Of a stretch of DNA of 64,000 nt, positions 51,054 to 62,312 are shown piece after piece. The position numbers and the translations under genes are program-made. The notes under the pieces were generated by a model. The model saw only the letters and a list, made by a program, of their open reading frames with translations. It was not told the DNA's origin and searched no databases. How positions within the stretch are numbered: the first letter of the stretch is position 1; the number at the start of each line of letters is the position of its first letter. This DNA comes from Phymatolithon calcareum (taxonomy: Eukaryota > Rhodophyta > Florideophyceae > Hapalidiales): contig OZ345378.1 in NCBI GenBank assembly GCA_977006965.1, positions 1,550,001 to 1,614,000 of the forward strand, given 5' to 3'.

Positions 51054-52245
51054 GAGGAAATTCGCTGCATGGACCGAAAAAGGTGGCAAAATTCGCTAAA
51101 TCGGCACCCCTTGCAATAACTACTACTCGTTATGATACAAAGAGCACTCCATAGAAATAAACTTATCAAAAAATAATATTTATTTCATGCGCAACTCTCT
51201 ATGCTTCAGCTCCTCGTCGTAAGTAGCATCTCCGTTATCGCAGGCGGTGAGGTCAATTATCATGGACTGAGCCGCTGGGTTGATGAGTTTTCGCTTCGCC
51301 TCAACAAAATTGCAGATCTTCGGCTTGGCGCATGTCTGCGAGAAGTGACCGTTGTTTCCGCACGAGGAGCCGTGACGGGACCTCATTTCGGACGGGAAGT
51401 AGGGCCTCTTGCGCTTGCGGCCCAGCTTAGGGACAAGGTCAAACGGAAACAAATCATCCTGTACTAGCTGGTAACCAGTGACTGCAACACGAATGATGAT
51501 GCCCTCGTGTTGCTTGGCCTACGTTATCAATAGCCATGGGTCCCACACCAGATCTTGTGTCACGGGTCGAACGCGACTCAATGCTGCGCCAAGCGTCTAG
51601 AACAGTTCAAAAGTGCAGCGACGGCGTGGATACATGGCCGCTGGTGCTCCTGAAAGTGGCGGCAAGAGCATGTAGCGCGGTAGTCACTGTTAACTACCCC
51701 AGGGAATGGTGTCACTTGGCTGCTAACAGCAAACCTCAGCATGTCACTTTCGATGACCTCCGGCTCCACAAGCGGCTTCTCCGCTCAGAAGATTTTTCCT
51801 GGTGCTTCTTGTAGCAGCAAGGCGTTAGGGACTTTCCTTGCCAATAGACGTGTTGTGGGCGATGACGAGGTTGACAACGTCGTCAAAGTTTGCTCCAAGG
51901 CAGTCACCCACACTTAGAACGAGCTCCACCTTCTCCATGAGTTCAGACTGTTCGGGCGAGAGTGTTGTGAGTTTTCTTATCAGTCGAATGCGACGAGGTG
52001 CAGAGTACTTTGCATAGCGGATTAGTAGTGTAATAATAAGACAACTCTCGATGCTAGTATAACGCTATTAAAAACGTGCCGACTTTCCTCAAGTTGGGAC
52101 ACATGGAACTTTCTCAATAAATCCTCTTAATTACGTGTAATGATAAGCGGCTGTCTAGCTGAAATCATAACCAGTAGTAGTTTTTGCAAGGGTGCCGATT
52201 TAGCGAATTTTGCCACCTTTTTCGGTCCATGCAGCGAATTTCCTC
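51054..52245 (-). mobile_element. Mutator-like element (MULE), internally deleted
   Basis: Terminal inverted repeats of roughly 75-80 bp, 51054 to about 51130 and about 52168-52245, nearly identical: GAGGAAATTCGCTGCATGG, then CCGAAAAAGGTGGCAAAATT, then CGCTAAATCGGCACCC. The 10-bp sequence AATTTCTATC is repeated directly outside both ends (51044-51053 and 52246-52255), a target duplication of MULE size. The interior keeps only the C-terminal end of a MULE transposase. Confidence 0.85.
51180..51870 (-). pseudogene. MULE transposase C-terminus (SWIM and CCHC)
   Basis: Minus-strand ORF 51578-51769 has a SWIM zinc motif, CSCRHFQEHQRPCIHAVAAL. ORF 51180-51452, in another frame, has a zinc knuckle, CGNNGHFSQTC. 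SWIM followed by a CCHC knuckle is the normal end of MULE transposases. The frame change and stops between them show inactivity; the catalytic DDE part is missing. Confidence 0.7.
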
Positions 52246-52255
52246 AATTTCTATC

Positions 52256-53946
52256 TCTCTCCTACTGTAAATATTTTTCATTAAAAACTATGTCATTAGT
52301 GTGCAATCCTCACATCTATCCGCACGGAAGGAGAAGCAGATGAAGGACATCTTCTGCTTTTCCTCCTTTCCATGTGAGCTACTGTGACTACCACCTACGT
52401 CAGGGACTTCCCCAATGTTTTACAATGGGCCAGGGAAAATAACCCAATCCTCGGGATCGATATTCGCGGCGCACAATCAGTGCCACAGACGTTGGGGCCT
52501 CACAGGTCCCAGTCTGGTCAGAGTAAGGAGATAAGATTTAAAAACGGGCTGCGGAGGCTCTGTGCTAACCATGAGAGTGCGTCACACACCAAGGTGTCAA
52601 GCGGTCTTCACTGCTTCTCTCGCACATATCGCCATTATTCCCCGGACGTTCAAAGGTCTCACAGGTTCCCGCCAGAGCAAGTTGCGCGGCTTCAGATTCA
52701 TGCCGGCTTCTTCATCTGCCCATTCGCAATGGTGAAATAGGATTTCTTTCCGCATTACTCAACAGTCACACCAATATCATCTCTTCAGTTGTCGACACGA
52801 CTGAGCTTTGCACCAACTGCTGAGCCAACCCCCGCCTCATCGCCCAGCGCTCTCCCTCTGGCCAATCATGACGTGGGTCCGCATAGAAGGCGCACACATA
52901 TCGGCATTCCATGCACTCAATATTGATATTGTTAGAAGGAGAAACCAGCAAGCAGAATTCAGGATATTCTCCTTCTACCCAGAAATTAACTTCAATACTA
53001 CGGCTTCTCATGGGCTCCAGACTTTGCGATCGCATATGCTCCAAAATACCACGGAAGACGCAAGCAGGTTTCTCAGTGTGACGTCAAGCTTCACTATGGG
53101 CAAGAGGCTCACGTCCGCCATATCGAAAGCAGCGATCGCCGCCAGCGACTTGAACTCTTATCAACCTCCACGCCTGAGCACCTCGTGTGATGTCCGTACT
53201 GCTCCATAGACAACAGGCCGAGATCACTAACCTTCAAACAATAATACAGATCGACGACGACTCCGACATATTTTGCGAACGTGCCGCGGTTTGCAACAGA
53301 GGGTGCATCGATTTCATGAGGAGGCATACCACCCTTATCCAAATCGCTTACGTATTGTACGGCTATGCACAACATGCGACAAGATGTTGACGTTGAACGC
53401 AGAGCCGAGGGGCACAGGAATTTAAAATCCTTGTATTCCATTCCATATAACTTTCGCAAGCCCGTACGCCCACTACAATTTCCGCTCATAGCCGAGGGCA
53501 CATCGCATGTCTTTGTCAGCCTCGATAACGTGAAGCCCGCAAAGTACGCAGTGATCTTGAGCATCCCAAACCTACCCATTGACTGCCTCCCTTTCGCTTT
53601 CAAAACCAACGCTGTCATAAGTCGAACAATCTCATTAACGAAACGAACCAGATAGCGACCAACAAGCAGCGCAATCCAAGAAGACGCAGGCCGAGCAAAC
53701 TTTGTTTCCCAAGCAACGTGTGCCATACTCGACTTTATGAGTACGCCAATCCATGCGCGGAGGCCAAGGACCGCACTTTCGTCAGCTCAGTCCCAGGACC
53801 CGGGTGACTGATATGAAGCACTGTTAAAACACCGTACCTTGTACCGGGAATAAATAGTTACATGTCAGTAGATCAACCTCCGAGTTAAAATACTGGAATT
53901 CAGTGTGTTTCATGAAATGTGGTTTTGTGATACAAATTAGCCATAG
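52256..53946. other. intergenic
   Basis: ORFs 53109-53726 (minus, 205 codons) and 52808-53209 (plus) overlap in part and have no recognisable domain or composition bias typical of the neighbours. I do not call a gene. Confidence 0.3.
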
Positions 53947-55032
53947 TTAGACACTTCGTATTGGTTCGGCAGAATCTCGCTCTCCAGAAATTAGCACCGC
54001 TGCTGCAAATTGTTGGCCATTCGGTTCCCTGTGAATACTTTCCGGAGCAGTTTCGAGTAATTCATTGCCAACTCTATGCAGTGGAGCCAGCAGTTGGGCA
54101 ACCGGGATGCCTTGGTTGTCTCCCCATTCCTCAACTGGAATCTGGTCGAGCATGGAATCAATCGTGAACAAAGTGCTTTTGTGAATGACGCTTGAAATAT
54201 CCAACTCATTTGCAAGATCCAGAGATTCCTCCACAAGAGCCTTTAAATCTAGATCCGACTCATCACCATCCTGTATTGCAAAGAGCCAGTTTCCAGAAAG
54301 CTCGTCCAGCTCATGGGAGTTAATCTTTTCGCAGATACGACAAGCCAGTCTCGAGACATCCTCCTTTCCCAAACGCTTCTTCAGGGGAACCTCCGCAAGC
54401 TCAGTCGGTACAACTGTGTGAAGCGCTGCCAGCACCGGATTCACAAACGAGGCGCTTAACACATGCTCGCGTAATTTTCCCAGATATGCATTTTTTGTGT
54501 CGACTTTCAGTGTTTGGGAAGGTAAAAGCTCGACTGGTGCATTCTCGTCCACCCTGCCGTACCGCGACAACAGGTTGACTTGCAGGGAGAGCACAGCGTG
54601 CAATACCGCAACGACGTATGTCGCGCCAATGAGTTCGACAAATGTAGTAACCTTGAGACGTTCCCAGAGGTTGCGCCGTTTAGTCTTATCGAGACCGGGA
54701 TCGCGCAACAAGAGAACGAGCTGCTCCGCTTCGATTCCCGGCCCGTCCTTTATGCGCTCGCGCGCCAATGGAAGCAATGCATTCAATGCAGACTGCACAG
54801 TCTGCGAATTTGCAAGAAATACTCCGCGCAATGCACGCGCACCGGCTGCTCGTTGCTCATCCATAAACTCGTGCATGCGTCGGTATTGTCCGTGAAGAAA
54901 GATACCAGTCGCAGCCACGCCGACACTAGCCAGAGACATAAAAATCACCCGAGTGCGGTTCGAGCGCAGATAATGCGTTGTGGACTCCCACAGTCCGCGA
55001 AGTGACATCGTGGATAGATGAATGACGTCCAC
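53947..55032 (-). CDS. PEX3: peroxin-3, peroxisomal membrane biogenesis factor
   Basis: 361 residues (M9 is an alternative start). The N-terminal LRGLWESTTHYLRSNRTRVI segment followed by a hydrophobic helix (FMSLASVGVAATGIFLHGQY) is the PEX3 membrane anchor and targeting signal, with the bulk in the cytosol. The helical core has LWERLKVTTFVELIGATYVV and a VLHAVLSLQVNLLSRYG helix, which correspond to the family's best conserved helices around the PEX19-binding groove. PEX3 receives PEX19 with membrane-protein cargo and starts peroxisome membrane assembly. Length is near the family norm of about 370. Single exon. Confidence 0.8.
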   Translation of the reverse strand: MDVIHLSTMSLRGLWESTTHYLRSNRTRVIFMSLASVGVAATGIFLHGQYRRMHEFMDEQRAAGARALRGVFLANSQTVQSALNALLPLARERIKDGPGIEAEQLVLLLRDPGLDKTKRRNLWERLKVTTFVELIGATYVVAVLHAVLSLQVNLLSRYGRVDENAPVELLPSQTLKVDTKNAYLGKLREHVLSASFVNPVLAALHTVVPTELAEVPLKKRLGKEDVSRLACRICEKINSHELDELSGNWLFAIQDGDESDLDLKALVEESLDLANELDISSVIHKSTLFTIDSMLDQIPVEEWGDNQGIPVAQLLAPLHRVGNELLETAPESIHREPNGQQFAAAVLISGERDSAEPIRSV

Positions 55033-55416
55033 GTCCTATCCTACCACGTCGGAGAGGGGTGGGATAAAAAACGAAGCGAAGGTGGACCATGCAGTAAAAT
55101 AATTTGAAATTGTTATATTTTAATTATTTTTATTGCAAAGTATAAACGATTTCAATTTTCTGGTAATCCGTTTCGAAACAGACAGATCAAATTCCTGGAA
55201 TTGCATCCATATAGTGCACGGCCACATCTTCGACCGTGGAATTTGCTGATGTCTTCACGTACACTAGTTAACCATCGCGGGTCCACTACTGCCAAGAACT
55301 GACGACTCCCACCATATTGCATACAAGCCCATGGGGCTCTCGGCTGCGCAGAAGACAATAAATCTTCCTCGAAGACCCTTTGAAACCCCGAATGGAGCAC
55401 GTGTTTCGCAGAATGC
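55033..55416. other. intergenic
   Basis: Between PEX3 and the next minus-strand gene; AT-rich, no feature. Confidence 0.4.
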
Positions 55417-56454
55417 TCAATTCATTCCAGCTTTCACCTTGAAGACGGCAACCATACCACCGTGGGATACCTCAAATTGGCTCTGTAGCCTGGACACACT
55501 GCAATCGTGACATTCTTTGATCTTGCGTAGATACGCTTTCATGCCTTTCGCATCCGTCATCCAACGCGTATGAAGAACAAATGCAAGGTCGGGCTGTCGT
55601 GTCGACTTGACAGTTTCTGTAATCATGAGCTCAAAAATGCGATCACGCTCAACCTTCTCATCCTTGTAATAAGCCGTGAGCACCTCCGGTAAACTGCCCT
55701 CCTGCTGGTACATATGCTTAAGTAGTTTTGTGATGAAACGATCAATAGTGACCACCAAGTCCACACACAAATGGTCCTTCCCGCGCTTAACCTGACTCAC
55801 ACCATGAGGGCTGTCCGAGACGCACTTATTGAATAGCTCTGAAATCTGTTCCACAAAGTCGCGTAGAGCGGTTTGCTGAATCGGTATGTCGGCGACTACC
55901 GCGGAGCATTCCTCAGAAGCGCCGTTCGGCAGGGCATCGTGGATCCATGGGAGAAATACCTTGCTCTCAATGTCCAGGTAATCGAGCAGGATTGAAGACG
56001 AAGTCTCCCACCGCACGCGGAACTCTTCCAAGTTGCCGACTGTTAGCCTTCCGGCGATAAGCTTGATGGCCTCCAAAATTTCAGCAATGAGACCGATTTC
56101 AGAGCGGACAGCGTTGTGGGAGATTGCAAACACGTCCTTAGTCCAGTTCTTTTTGTTCACTCTTCCAAATGTGCACATATTTAAAGCTTCGCTCTCCAGA
56201 AACAGGAAAGGAAGACGAAGTGCAGAGGCATCCTCCTGGTTGGCGAACACACGCAAGGACTCATCGTGTAGTTTTCTGACCTCCTTCTTTGCGGACTTCT
56301 GGAAAAGTGACGAACGGATGCTGGATACGCGATTGGTGTGGGGGCTCGCGCCGGGTGTGAAAGATGCGCTTTCGACACTTCCAACGTTATCGGAATCCCA
56401 TTTTGCCACTTCTACGATGGCTCGTTTCTGTGCCCAAGGATGGTCTTCGGCCAT
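55417..56454 (-). CDS. helical protein of unknown function, possibly hemerythrin-like
   Basis: 345 residues, predicted mostly helical. Residues about 105-270 look like a four-helix bundle: FAISHNAVRSEIGLIAEILE, then SILLDYLDIESKVFLPWIHD, then a long helix, then RFITKLLKHMYQQEGSLPEV. The spacing (SHNAVRSE; ExxxFLPW; HMYQQEG) recalls hemerythrin HHE domains, but several iron-ligand positions are not His or Glu, so metal binding is doubtful. The N-terminal 80 residues are polar. No membrane segment. Single exon; a likely real gene. Confidence 0.5.
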   Translation of the reverse strand: MAEDHPWAQKRAIVEVAKWDSDNVGSVESASFTPGASPHTNRVSSIRSSLFQKSAKKEVRKLHDESLRVFANQEDASALRLPFLFLESEALNMCTFGRVNKKNWTKDVFAISHNAVRSEIGLIAEILEAIKLIAGRLTVGNLEEFRVRWETSSSILLDYLDIESKVFLPWIHDALPNGASEECSAVVADIPIQQTALRDFVEQISELFNKCVSDSPHGVSQVKRGKDHLCVDLVVTIDRFITKLLKHMYQQEGSLPEVLTAYYKDEKVERDRIFELMITETVKSTRQPDLAFVLHTRWMTDAKGMKAYLRKIKECHDCSVSRLQSQFEVSHGGMVAVFKVKAGMN

Positions 56455-57079
56455 CGTGTGAGCTTACGTATTCTGTGCCCGGAGAGTCAGAAGCTGCAAA
56501 AGTTAGGTGAACTAAATAGGATTTTGTTCTGGTTGTTTACAATGTTGCTCGTTTTGAGTGCGAACGCATTTTGGCTATCGGGAAGAAAAGCTAATGCACT
56601 CACCAGATCTGGACACCGTTTTGAGAATTATTGTATTGTGCCCGCATTTGGTACCTTTCTTCAGTTTGTGCTTCTTAAAGGAGCTCCTTGCAAAGCTTCC
56701 GTGAACAATAATATGTACACATAGTTTACAACTCAAACTTTATGATCCGGCGACCAGGGATGATATTGAGAATAGCGTAGGACGAGAAATGGTCGTCGCG
56801 GCGAAGCTGTTGGACAAAATTCACAGACTGCGGTTGCTAGGAGGGGCTGCAGCAGGCCGTTATAATCGCGTCAGCAAGGAAAGGTACATTGTCACCAACT
56901 GCGCAGCAACCGCCGTCAGCGCAGCAGCAGCAGCTGAGGTTGCTGCTATACAGCTTGAGAAGTGCATTCGCAGTCTTTTAAAGTTCGGAAAAAAAGAATT
57001 GAACATGCGGAATACGAGGAAGCCATTTCTATGCAAACATGATAAGGATCATCATCTCACAGAGCTCGCTGTTGTCGGA
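56455..57079. other. intergenic
   Basis: A plus-strand ORF at 56789-57163 (alanine-rich) runs antisense into the last exon of the pterin dehydratase gene and is probably spurious. Confidence 0.4.
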
Positions 57080-57750
57080 CTATGCACTCTTCGACGGCTT
57101 CTTCAGAGGTCTCTTCTCGATAGGCAGGGTATCAATTTTGACGGCCATAATAATATCGTTTGAAGTGATACCGCCAAGAGAATGGGTTGACAATGAAATG
57201 TGTACCTGATTCCACGACTTGATACCTGGAAACAGATGGACGTCCACACATAAGAAGCGAACGGTAAGTGTCCAGTTCAATGATGGCACGATAAAAGGAA
57301 TGACTGCCGAAACGTACCTATGTCTGGATGGTGGCCCTCTGCTTCTGCAATAGCACCTACTCGATTCACAAAATCCAATGCAACCGCAAAGTTTTTTGTT
57401 CGAAAAGACAGCAGAAGAGCAGTGCGATCTTCGTTAACAGTCCAATCCGGCACGAGAGGCAGATGGGATTTGAGTTCTTCTTCAGACATGGCTTGACCAA
57501 TGCCCTCACATCCAACGCATTTTGAATCAGCGGTTATCGACATTACTGCCGGAGTACTGAGTGTACGGAACTTCAACAAACTGCGAGGTGTGCCGAGGTA
57601 GAGACCACGAGATTGAAAGCGGGCTTCTTCGAATGATGGTGCTCTGGTCTGACTTGCGATTCGAGAGCCCGAAAAGACAAAAACGAATGCGCGCCTTCCG
57701 GGTCGAAGTACAGCGCCAGGTCTTGCCAGTGTTAACGCAAATGCGCTCAT
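57080..57750 (-). CDS. pterin-4a-carbinolamine dehydratase, two exons
   Basis: Exon 1 is 57318-57750 and exon 2 is 57080-57225. The intron (57226-57317, 92 nt) has GTACGT at its start and TTTCCAG at its end. Joining gives HHPDIG followed by IKSWNQVHISLSTHSLGGIT, the conserved PCD core (HHPD...W..V...L.THS.GG.T) with the catalytic HH pair in exon 1. 192 residues. The first ~70 are basic and serine/arginine-rich, fitting plastid or mitochondrial import; the Met before SITADSKC is an alternative start. The enzyme recycles oxidised pterin cofactor and in algae is often organellar. It ends with a lysine-rich tail. Divergent from the RGG gene. Confidence 0.85.
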
Positions 57751-57904
57751 GGGTTGGTCGTTTAAGGCGACGGCTCGGGATTCTCCATTCTTGAGACCTT
57801 TGTTCTGGATTTCGGAATAGTTATGATATGAATTGGAGAGTGTGGATCATCATGATGGGACGATCGTGTTCACGAGCTGCGTTTCCCGAGATAAATAGTA
57901 AGTT

Positions 57905-58450
57905 ATGCGTTCTGTTCCAGGTTGGCTCGTAAGCGGCAGTACCAATTCTTTTTTCCGACCGGTGATGGAAGGGCGAGCACATGTGAACATGACCACTAGT
58001 CGTGGGAACGGTGGTGGGCGTGGACGTGGTAGCGGACGCGGGCGTGGTCATTTTGGACGAGGGCGAGGTCGAGGCGGCGGTCGAGTCTCACGAGGACGCG
58101 GAAGATATCAAGGAAAGGGAATACCGTTCACCCCTGTAGCCAAAGGTTTCAAATACTTCAAGTACTCATTTCTGGCGAATCCATGGGCAAAACTTGAAGA
58201 ATTACAAAACTGCGAGGAACAGAATACTAACGTTGAAGAAATTAAGATTGACGAAAATATCGACGCTATGGAAGAAACTCTTGAACTATTGCAAAGTGAT
58301 TCCGCTAAACAAATGAACGTTAACGATGAATCAATTAACATTGGCAAAGATGTCGAGGCCATAGAAGAAACTTCAAAACTATTGCAACATGATTATGCTA
58401 CACAATTGCCTGCTAATGCGGCAGTACCTACTGATGTGCTCAAGGAGTAA
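57905..58450 (+). CDS. RGG-rich protein with an MPLKIP/TTDN1-like motif
   Basis: 181 residues in the full frame; starts at 57965 or 57989 (MTTSRGNGGG) look more natural. After that Met comes a glycine/arginine-rich block (RGRG and GRG repeats, about residues 32-72), then FKYFKYSFLANPWAKLEEL. This resembles the YFKxSMxxDPWxxLE motif at the C-terminus of MPLKIP/TTDN1, which also follows a Gly/Arg/Ser-rich region. The remainder is acidic, with two related segments (EETLELLQSD and EETSKLLQHD). The RGG block suggests RNA binding and arginine methylation. The family call rests on one short motif. Confidence 0.55.
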   Translation: MRSVPGWLVSGSTNSFFRPVMEGRAHVNMTTSRGNGGGRGRGSGRGRGHFGRGRGRGGGRVSRGRGRYQGKGIPFTPVAKGFKYFKYSFLANPWAKLEELQNCEEQNTNVEEIKIDENIDAMEETLELLQSDSAKQMNVNDESINIGKDVEAIEETSKLLQHDYATQLPANAAVPTDVLKE

Positions 58451-58525
58451 TAAATTCTGCAGGGGATAGTTGGAATCTCCTGCTTTGTACAGATCGTGTC
58501 ATAGTGGCATATTGACGTGCTTACC

Positions 58526-60050
58526 TCAGTGAAAAGGACGACTGGCCGCGTGTGGATCAGGATCATCGCGACCAGTGACATCGAGTCCATTTTCAAAGAC
58601 TTGCCATTCTCCAGGACCATCTCCGTACACCGTGTACAAGCGCTCGCGATAAAAACGCGGATCCTGCTTGCGCGCCGCCCTGCAGTCATTATATATCTCT
58701 ATGGAGGAAAGCGATGGGAAGGGAAAGTGTGCAAGCTCAGCCAAGCGCCTTCTATATTCCCACTGACGGTCATCCAGACAATGTGCGTACTTATTCTTAG
58801 CATTAGAATTGGTGAATAAAGCAGCCTCTTCCAATTCTCGTCTGTGCAACGAGTATAATTTTCTCTGGCTCACCAAGCCAGATAAAACGGCCACAATAAA
58901 ATTAGCTTGGTCCTCGAACAGAGGAAACGGTACGACCTTCCAAGGTAAGCCGATTACGCTTAACGTAGGCCTTTTCAGACTTACGCAATGCTCAACAAGC
59001 CCACGAATACAACCGGCATCGGAGCTTGGCCGAACGCCGACTTCTGGGTTTAGAAAGGGAAGTTCGTAAGAATATCCCGTACAAAGCAATACGTCATCAA
59101 TGTTGGGAAGCCTAGTTCCATCGTCGAGGATGACTGAGCCGTCGGCGGTTAGAGAGTTAATAGCCGCCACTTGCGGCACTATACCGCCATATGGGGTTTG
59201 CCCAGCTCCTCGTCTGTGAGAGAGATATACCTCTGCCGCCCCTGAGCACGCTAACTCTAAACCGATATCCGTGCCTGTTGAATGAACCAAGCAACGTACA
59301 GAGGATAATCATTATTGTTGAAAGAGATGTTTTCGAGAAACGGAGAGGTTTATTGTCAGAAAGGTTGAAATAGAAATATCGATCATTTGTTGACCAGCAT
59401 ATTAAGACTTGGAAATATATGTACATACCTGATGGACCAGCCCCTAAGACTACGACTCGCCGATTAATAAACGGGTCGGGGGTACGGTAAGTATGCGAGT
59501 GGGTGATGGTACCTGGAAAAACTGCCGTCCCTGGAGGGATAAACGGAATAGGAGTCCTGTAATGTCCATTAGCGATAACAACCGCGTCAAAGAAGTGTTT
59601 CGCAGTCGCAGACGCAGAATCGTCATTAGTCACAGTCACGCTCCACGCAGATTCGTCGGTCGGAGTGACATGAAGAACCTTGGTGCGAAAGTTTATCAAT
59701 TCGCACAGAGAAAACTTCTTGGAATAGCTCAAAAGATACTGCTGCACCTGCTGATGACCCACGAAAGAGTTGGCTGAGTGGGGAAAAGGGACATCTCGAA
59801 ACTGCATAATTTCCTTCGGAAGATTGCATCGCAGGTTTTCATACATGGACGATTTGCCCGTGGTATCGCCGTAATTCCATGTTCCACCGCATTCTGACGC
59901 CGCCTCAAACACAGTCGCCGCATACCCACCGTCTCGAACAGCGCGGGCAGCGGCCAGACCAGCGGCTCCCGCGCCAACTACCGCTACTCGCGCTCCGCGG
60001 GGAATCAACGCGGCGACTGTCATGCTTGAACGGGATAATTGCAATGACAC
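58526..60050 (-). CDS. flavin-dependent monooxygenase (FMO), two exons
   Basis: Exon 1 is 59429-60050 and exon 2 is 58526-59274. The intron (59275-59428, 154 nt) starts GTATGT and ends TTCAACAG. The joined product is 456 residues. FAD motif GAGAAGL near 26-32; FMO signature FPGTITHSHTY near 181-191; NADPH motif LGAGPSGTDIG, split by the intron. LLCTGYSYELPFL in exon 2 is the conserved F/Y-ATGY-type segment. FMOs oxygenate nitrogen or sulfur atoms of small molecules; plant members act in auxin and glucosinolate metabolism. No C-terminal membrane helix, so soluble. It ends 75 bp from the converging RGG gene. The start may be M10. Confidence 0.85.
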
Positions 60051-60461
60051 TGCAGTCTACTGTCGACGACCGGGAAGATATGTAGCGGTCGAGATTGTAA
60101 TGAAAGGTTGTCATATCATGCTTCGACTGTGGAATACTCATGTTTTTACATTTTTTCTGTTCCACTACACTTTACTGTACTTTACCCCGTACACATTCTC
60201 CGATCTTATTCGTTGACGACCGAGAGGTTACCAAAAAAATCTGATTTGCTAAACTGACAAGCTCAATTCACAAGGGTAGTGTACATGAACTTACAAGTGC
60301 AGAATATTCGGGAGCAAGTTGCCAATGGTACAAAAACTTGTGCTTGTGGCGAAGCACACGTGGATTCTCCGTTGTTTCTAATTCCCCGTCCTGCACTGAC
60401 GAGGTTGGGCCCTTCATCTTCATATGACGTCACTGCGATGACACGGCCATTCATCCCATAA
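60051..60461. other. intergenic
   Basis: Promoter-side spacer of the FMO gene and 3' side of the transporter gene. No other feature. Confidence 0.4.
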
Positions 60462-62312
60462 TCATCGAATATCGTCTTCAATTCCTTGCGGTTGTCCTGC
60501 TTTGTCAACATCTAACATGTTTTCTTCATCCTCCGACAATGTAGAATCCGTGTCCAAATCCACCATTCCGTATCCACCAAAAGTGTTCTGCTTTTGCTCC
60601 TCTGTGAGCAGGTCGTCAGTCATATTCACGTCTGGAATGAGAACAAACACGAACGGCACGACAATCAATGGAAGCAGGAAATGAGCAATAAAAATCGCGT
60701 GCGGGAGCTTGTCAAATTGGCATACACCTGTCGCAGGAGTGCTAATACCTAAGTAGTCAACAAGGGCGACTCCAAGGCTTCGGCCTACATTGCTTCCGAG
60801 ATTCTGGTACGATGCCAATAGAGCATAAACGCTTGCCTCCATACCCTTAGGACACAACTTGGAAGTCAACGTCACAGCCGGCATAAAATCCAGCATCGAT
60901 GCGACTGAGAAAATAATTGCATCACCGATGAGGAAAGCCACTTTGTCGGGAATACCAATTCGAAGATTGATGCGTTTCACAATAATGATATCGAAGCAAG
61001 ATGCTGCAAGCTTCACGAGACAAGTGCACCAAAATGCCGTTCTGAACTTTCCCCTGCTGAGATACGCCTGGAAAATGGCAACACCGAGCATGCCGGCAGC
61101 ACTCCCAGCGATGGACGTGTAAGTGATGTAGTATGTATAAGAAAAGTGCGGTCCGTTTGGAATACATTCTTTGCTTCCGGTAAAGAAGTAATCGATGGCA
61201 CCGGAGATCGACAGATATGACGCACTGCTGAGAAACATGTACAGGTTTGCATTTCCCAACATACGTGGCAACCACAAAAATCCCAATATTGCCAGCAGAA
61301 TTGATGTCCCCATAGCCACATACGCTTGCACTGATGCACCCGGCACCATCGGGGAGATACCCACCAAGACTGCACCTAAGGTCATTGCAATCGAAAGTTT
61401 GAAAAGCTGCGGGTGCTTTCGAATCTTGTCCATTCGAACACCTCGTTGTCCAACTGGAAGTTTTTCGTCCGGAAGGGCACCAACAGCAGTGGGAATGATA
61501 ACCTGCGCGGCAATAGGAAGACAGATAAGAAATAGATATCGTGGAAGACCGTGGTCTGCAATAGGACCTGCAAGGACAGATCCGACAAATTGGCCGAGAT
61601 TGACCAGGCCCCACACAAAACTGACAAGATCACTGCCACTTTCCGGATGCTCCACCATTTTCTCGGCATATTTTCCTTCGCAAAGCAAATCCACAGTTGC
61701 GAGTTGGAGGTTGCCTAGAAGCAGGAGGAATGCCGCAAGAGGGGCAGACATTTTGAGAAAACCCAACGCGGCGAATGATGTTGTGCCGAGTATAGAAACA
61801 AAGACAATGTAGTACTTCTTGTGGTAACCTAGCAAAGGCACGGTATCCGACAGGAGACCAATTGCTGCTTTCATAGACCAAGGCGTGGCGGCGACGGTTC
61901 CATAGCTTTGATAGCGTTCACCAGTGACGCCGAGTTTCTTGAAGTATGGCAATTGTGCGCTACCAGCAAGCTGACTGAAAAAATTTCACACGAACATTCA
62001 GGTGTTAGTTCAAAGACTTATCCATTTTCATGAGCCAATTGCGCCCTCGCTTTTCTAGAGCCCAGGAAGGTTCTCTTCCAACAAATTGAGCAACTAGTAA
62101 TATGCACAAGAACAAGAACTTGGTCTCCTGCCAGAATGGGGCTGAAGCAAAGGAATTGACAAAGGCCAAACATACAGCGGAATGGACGGGACTTACCTGA
62201 TACCGCCTTTTACACCAAGATAGACAGAAACGAGTAGCAGAACAAAAGCGCTACCAAAAGTGTCGTTCAGCCGCCTTAGAAACCCCACGGCAGACCTGCC
62301 AGGGATGGTCAT
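60462..62312 (-). CDS. folate-biopterin transporter (BT1/FBT family), two exons
   Basis: Exon 1 is 62197-62312 and exon 2 is 60462-61974. The intron (61975-62196, 222 nt) starts GTAAGT and ends TTTTTTCAG. The joined protein is 542 residues; an in-frame stop five codons upstream fixes the start. Exon 1 adds the first helix (SAFVLLLVSVYLGVKGGI), and the join reads GGISQLAGSAQLPYFKKLGV. About 12 hydrophobic helices follow. The family landmarks are TPWSMKAAIGLLSDTVPLLGYHKKYY, given here only in part as PWSMKAAIGLLSD, and the HPESGSDLVSFVWG loop. Members move folates, pterins or S-adenosylmethionine across plastid or plasma membranes. The C-terminal tail is acidic and cytosolic. Confidence 0.85.

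Noticed and set aside
53109-53726. 205-codon minus-strand ORF
   Set aside because: No recognisable family; partly overlapped by another ORF; composition not gene-like.
56789-57163. alanine-rich plus-strand ORF
   Set aside because: Runs antisense through the last exon of the pterin dehydratase gene and has no domain.
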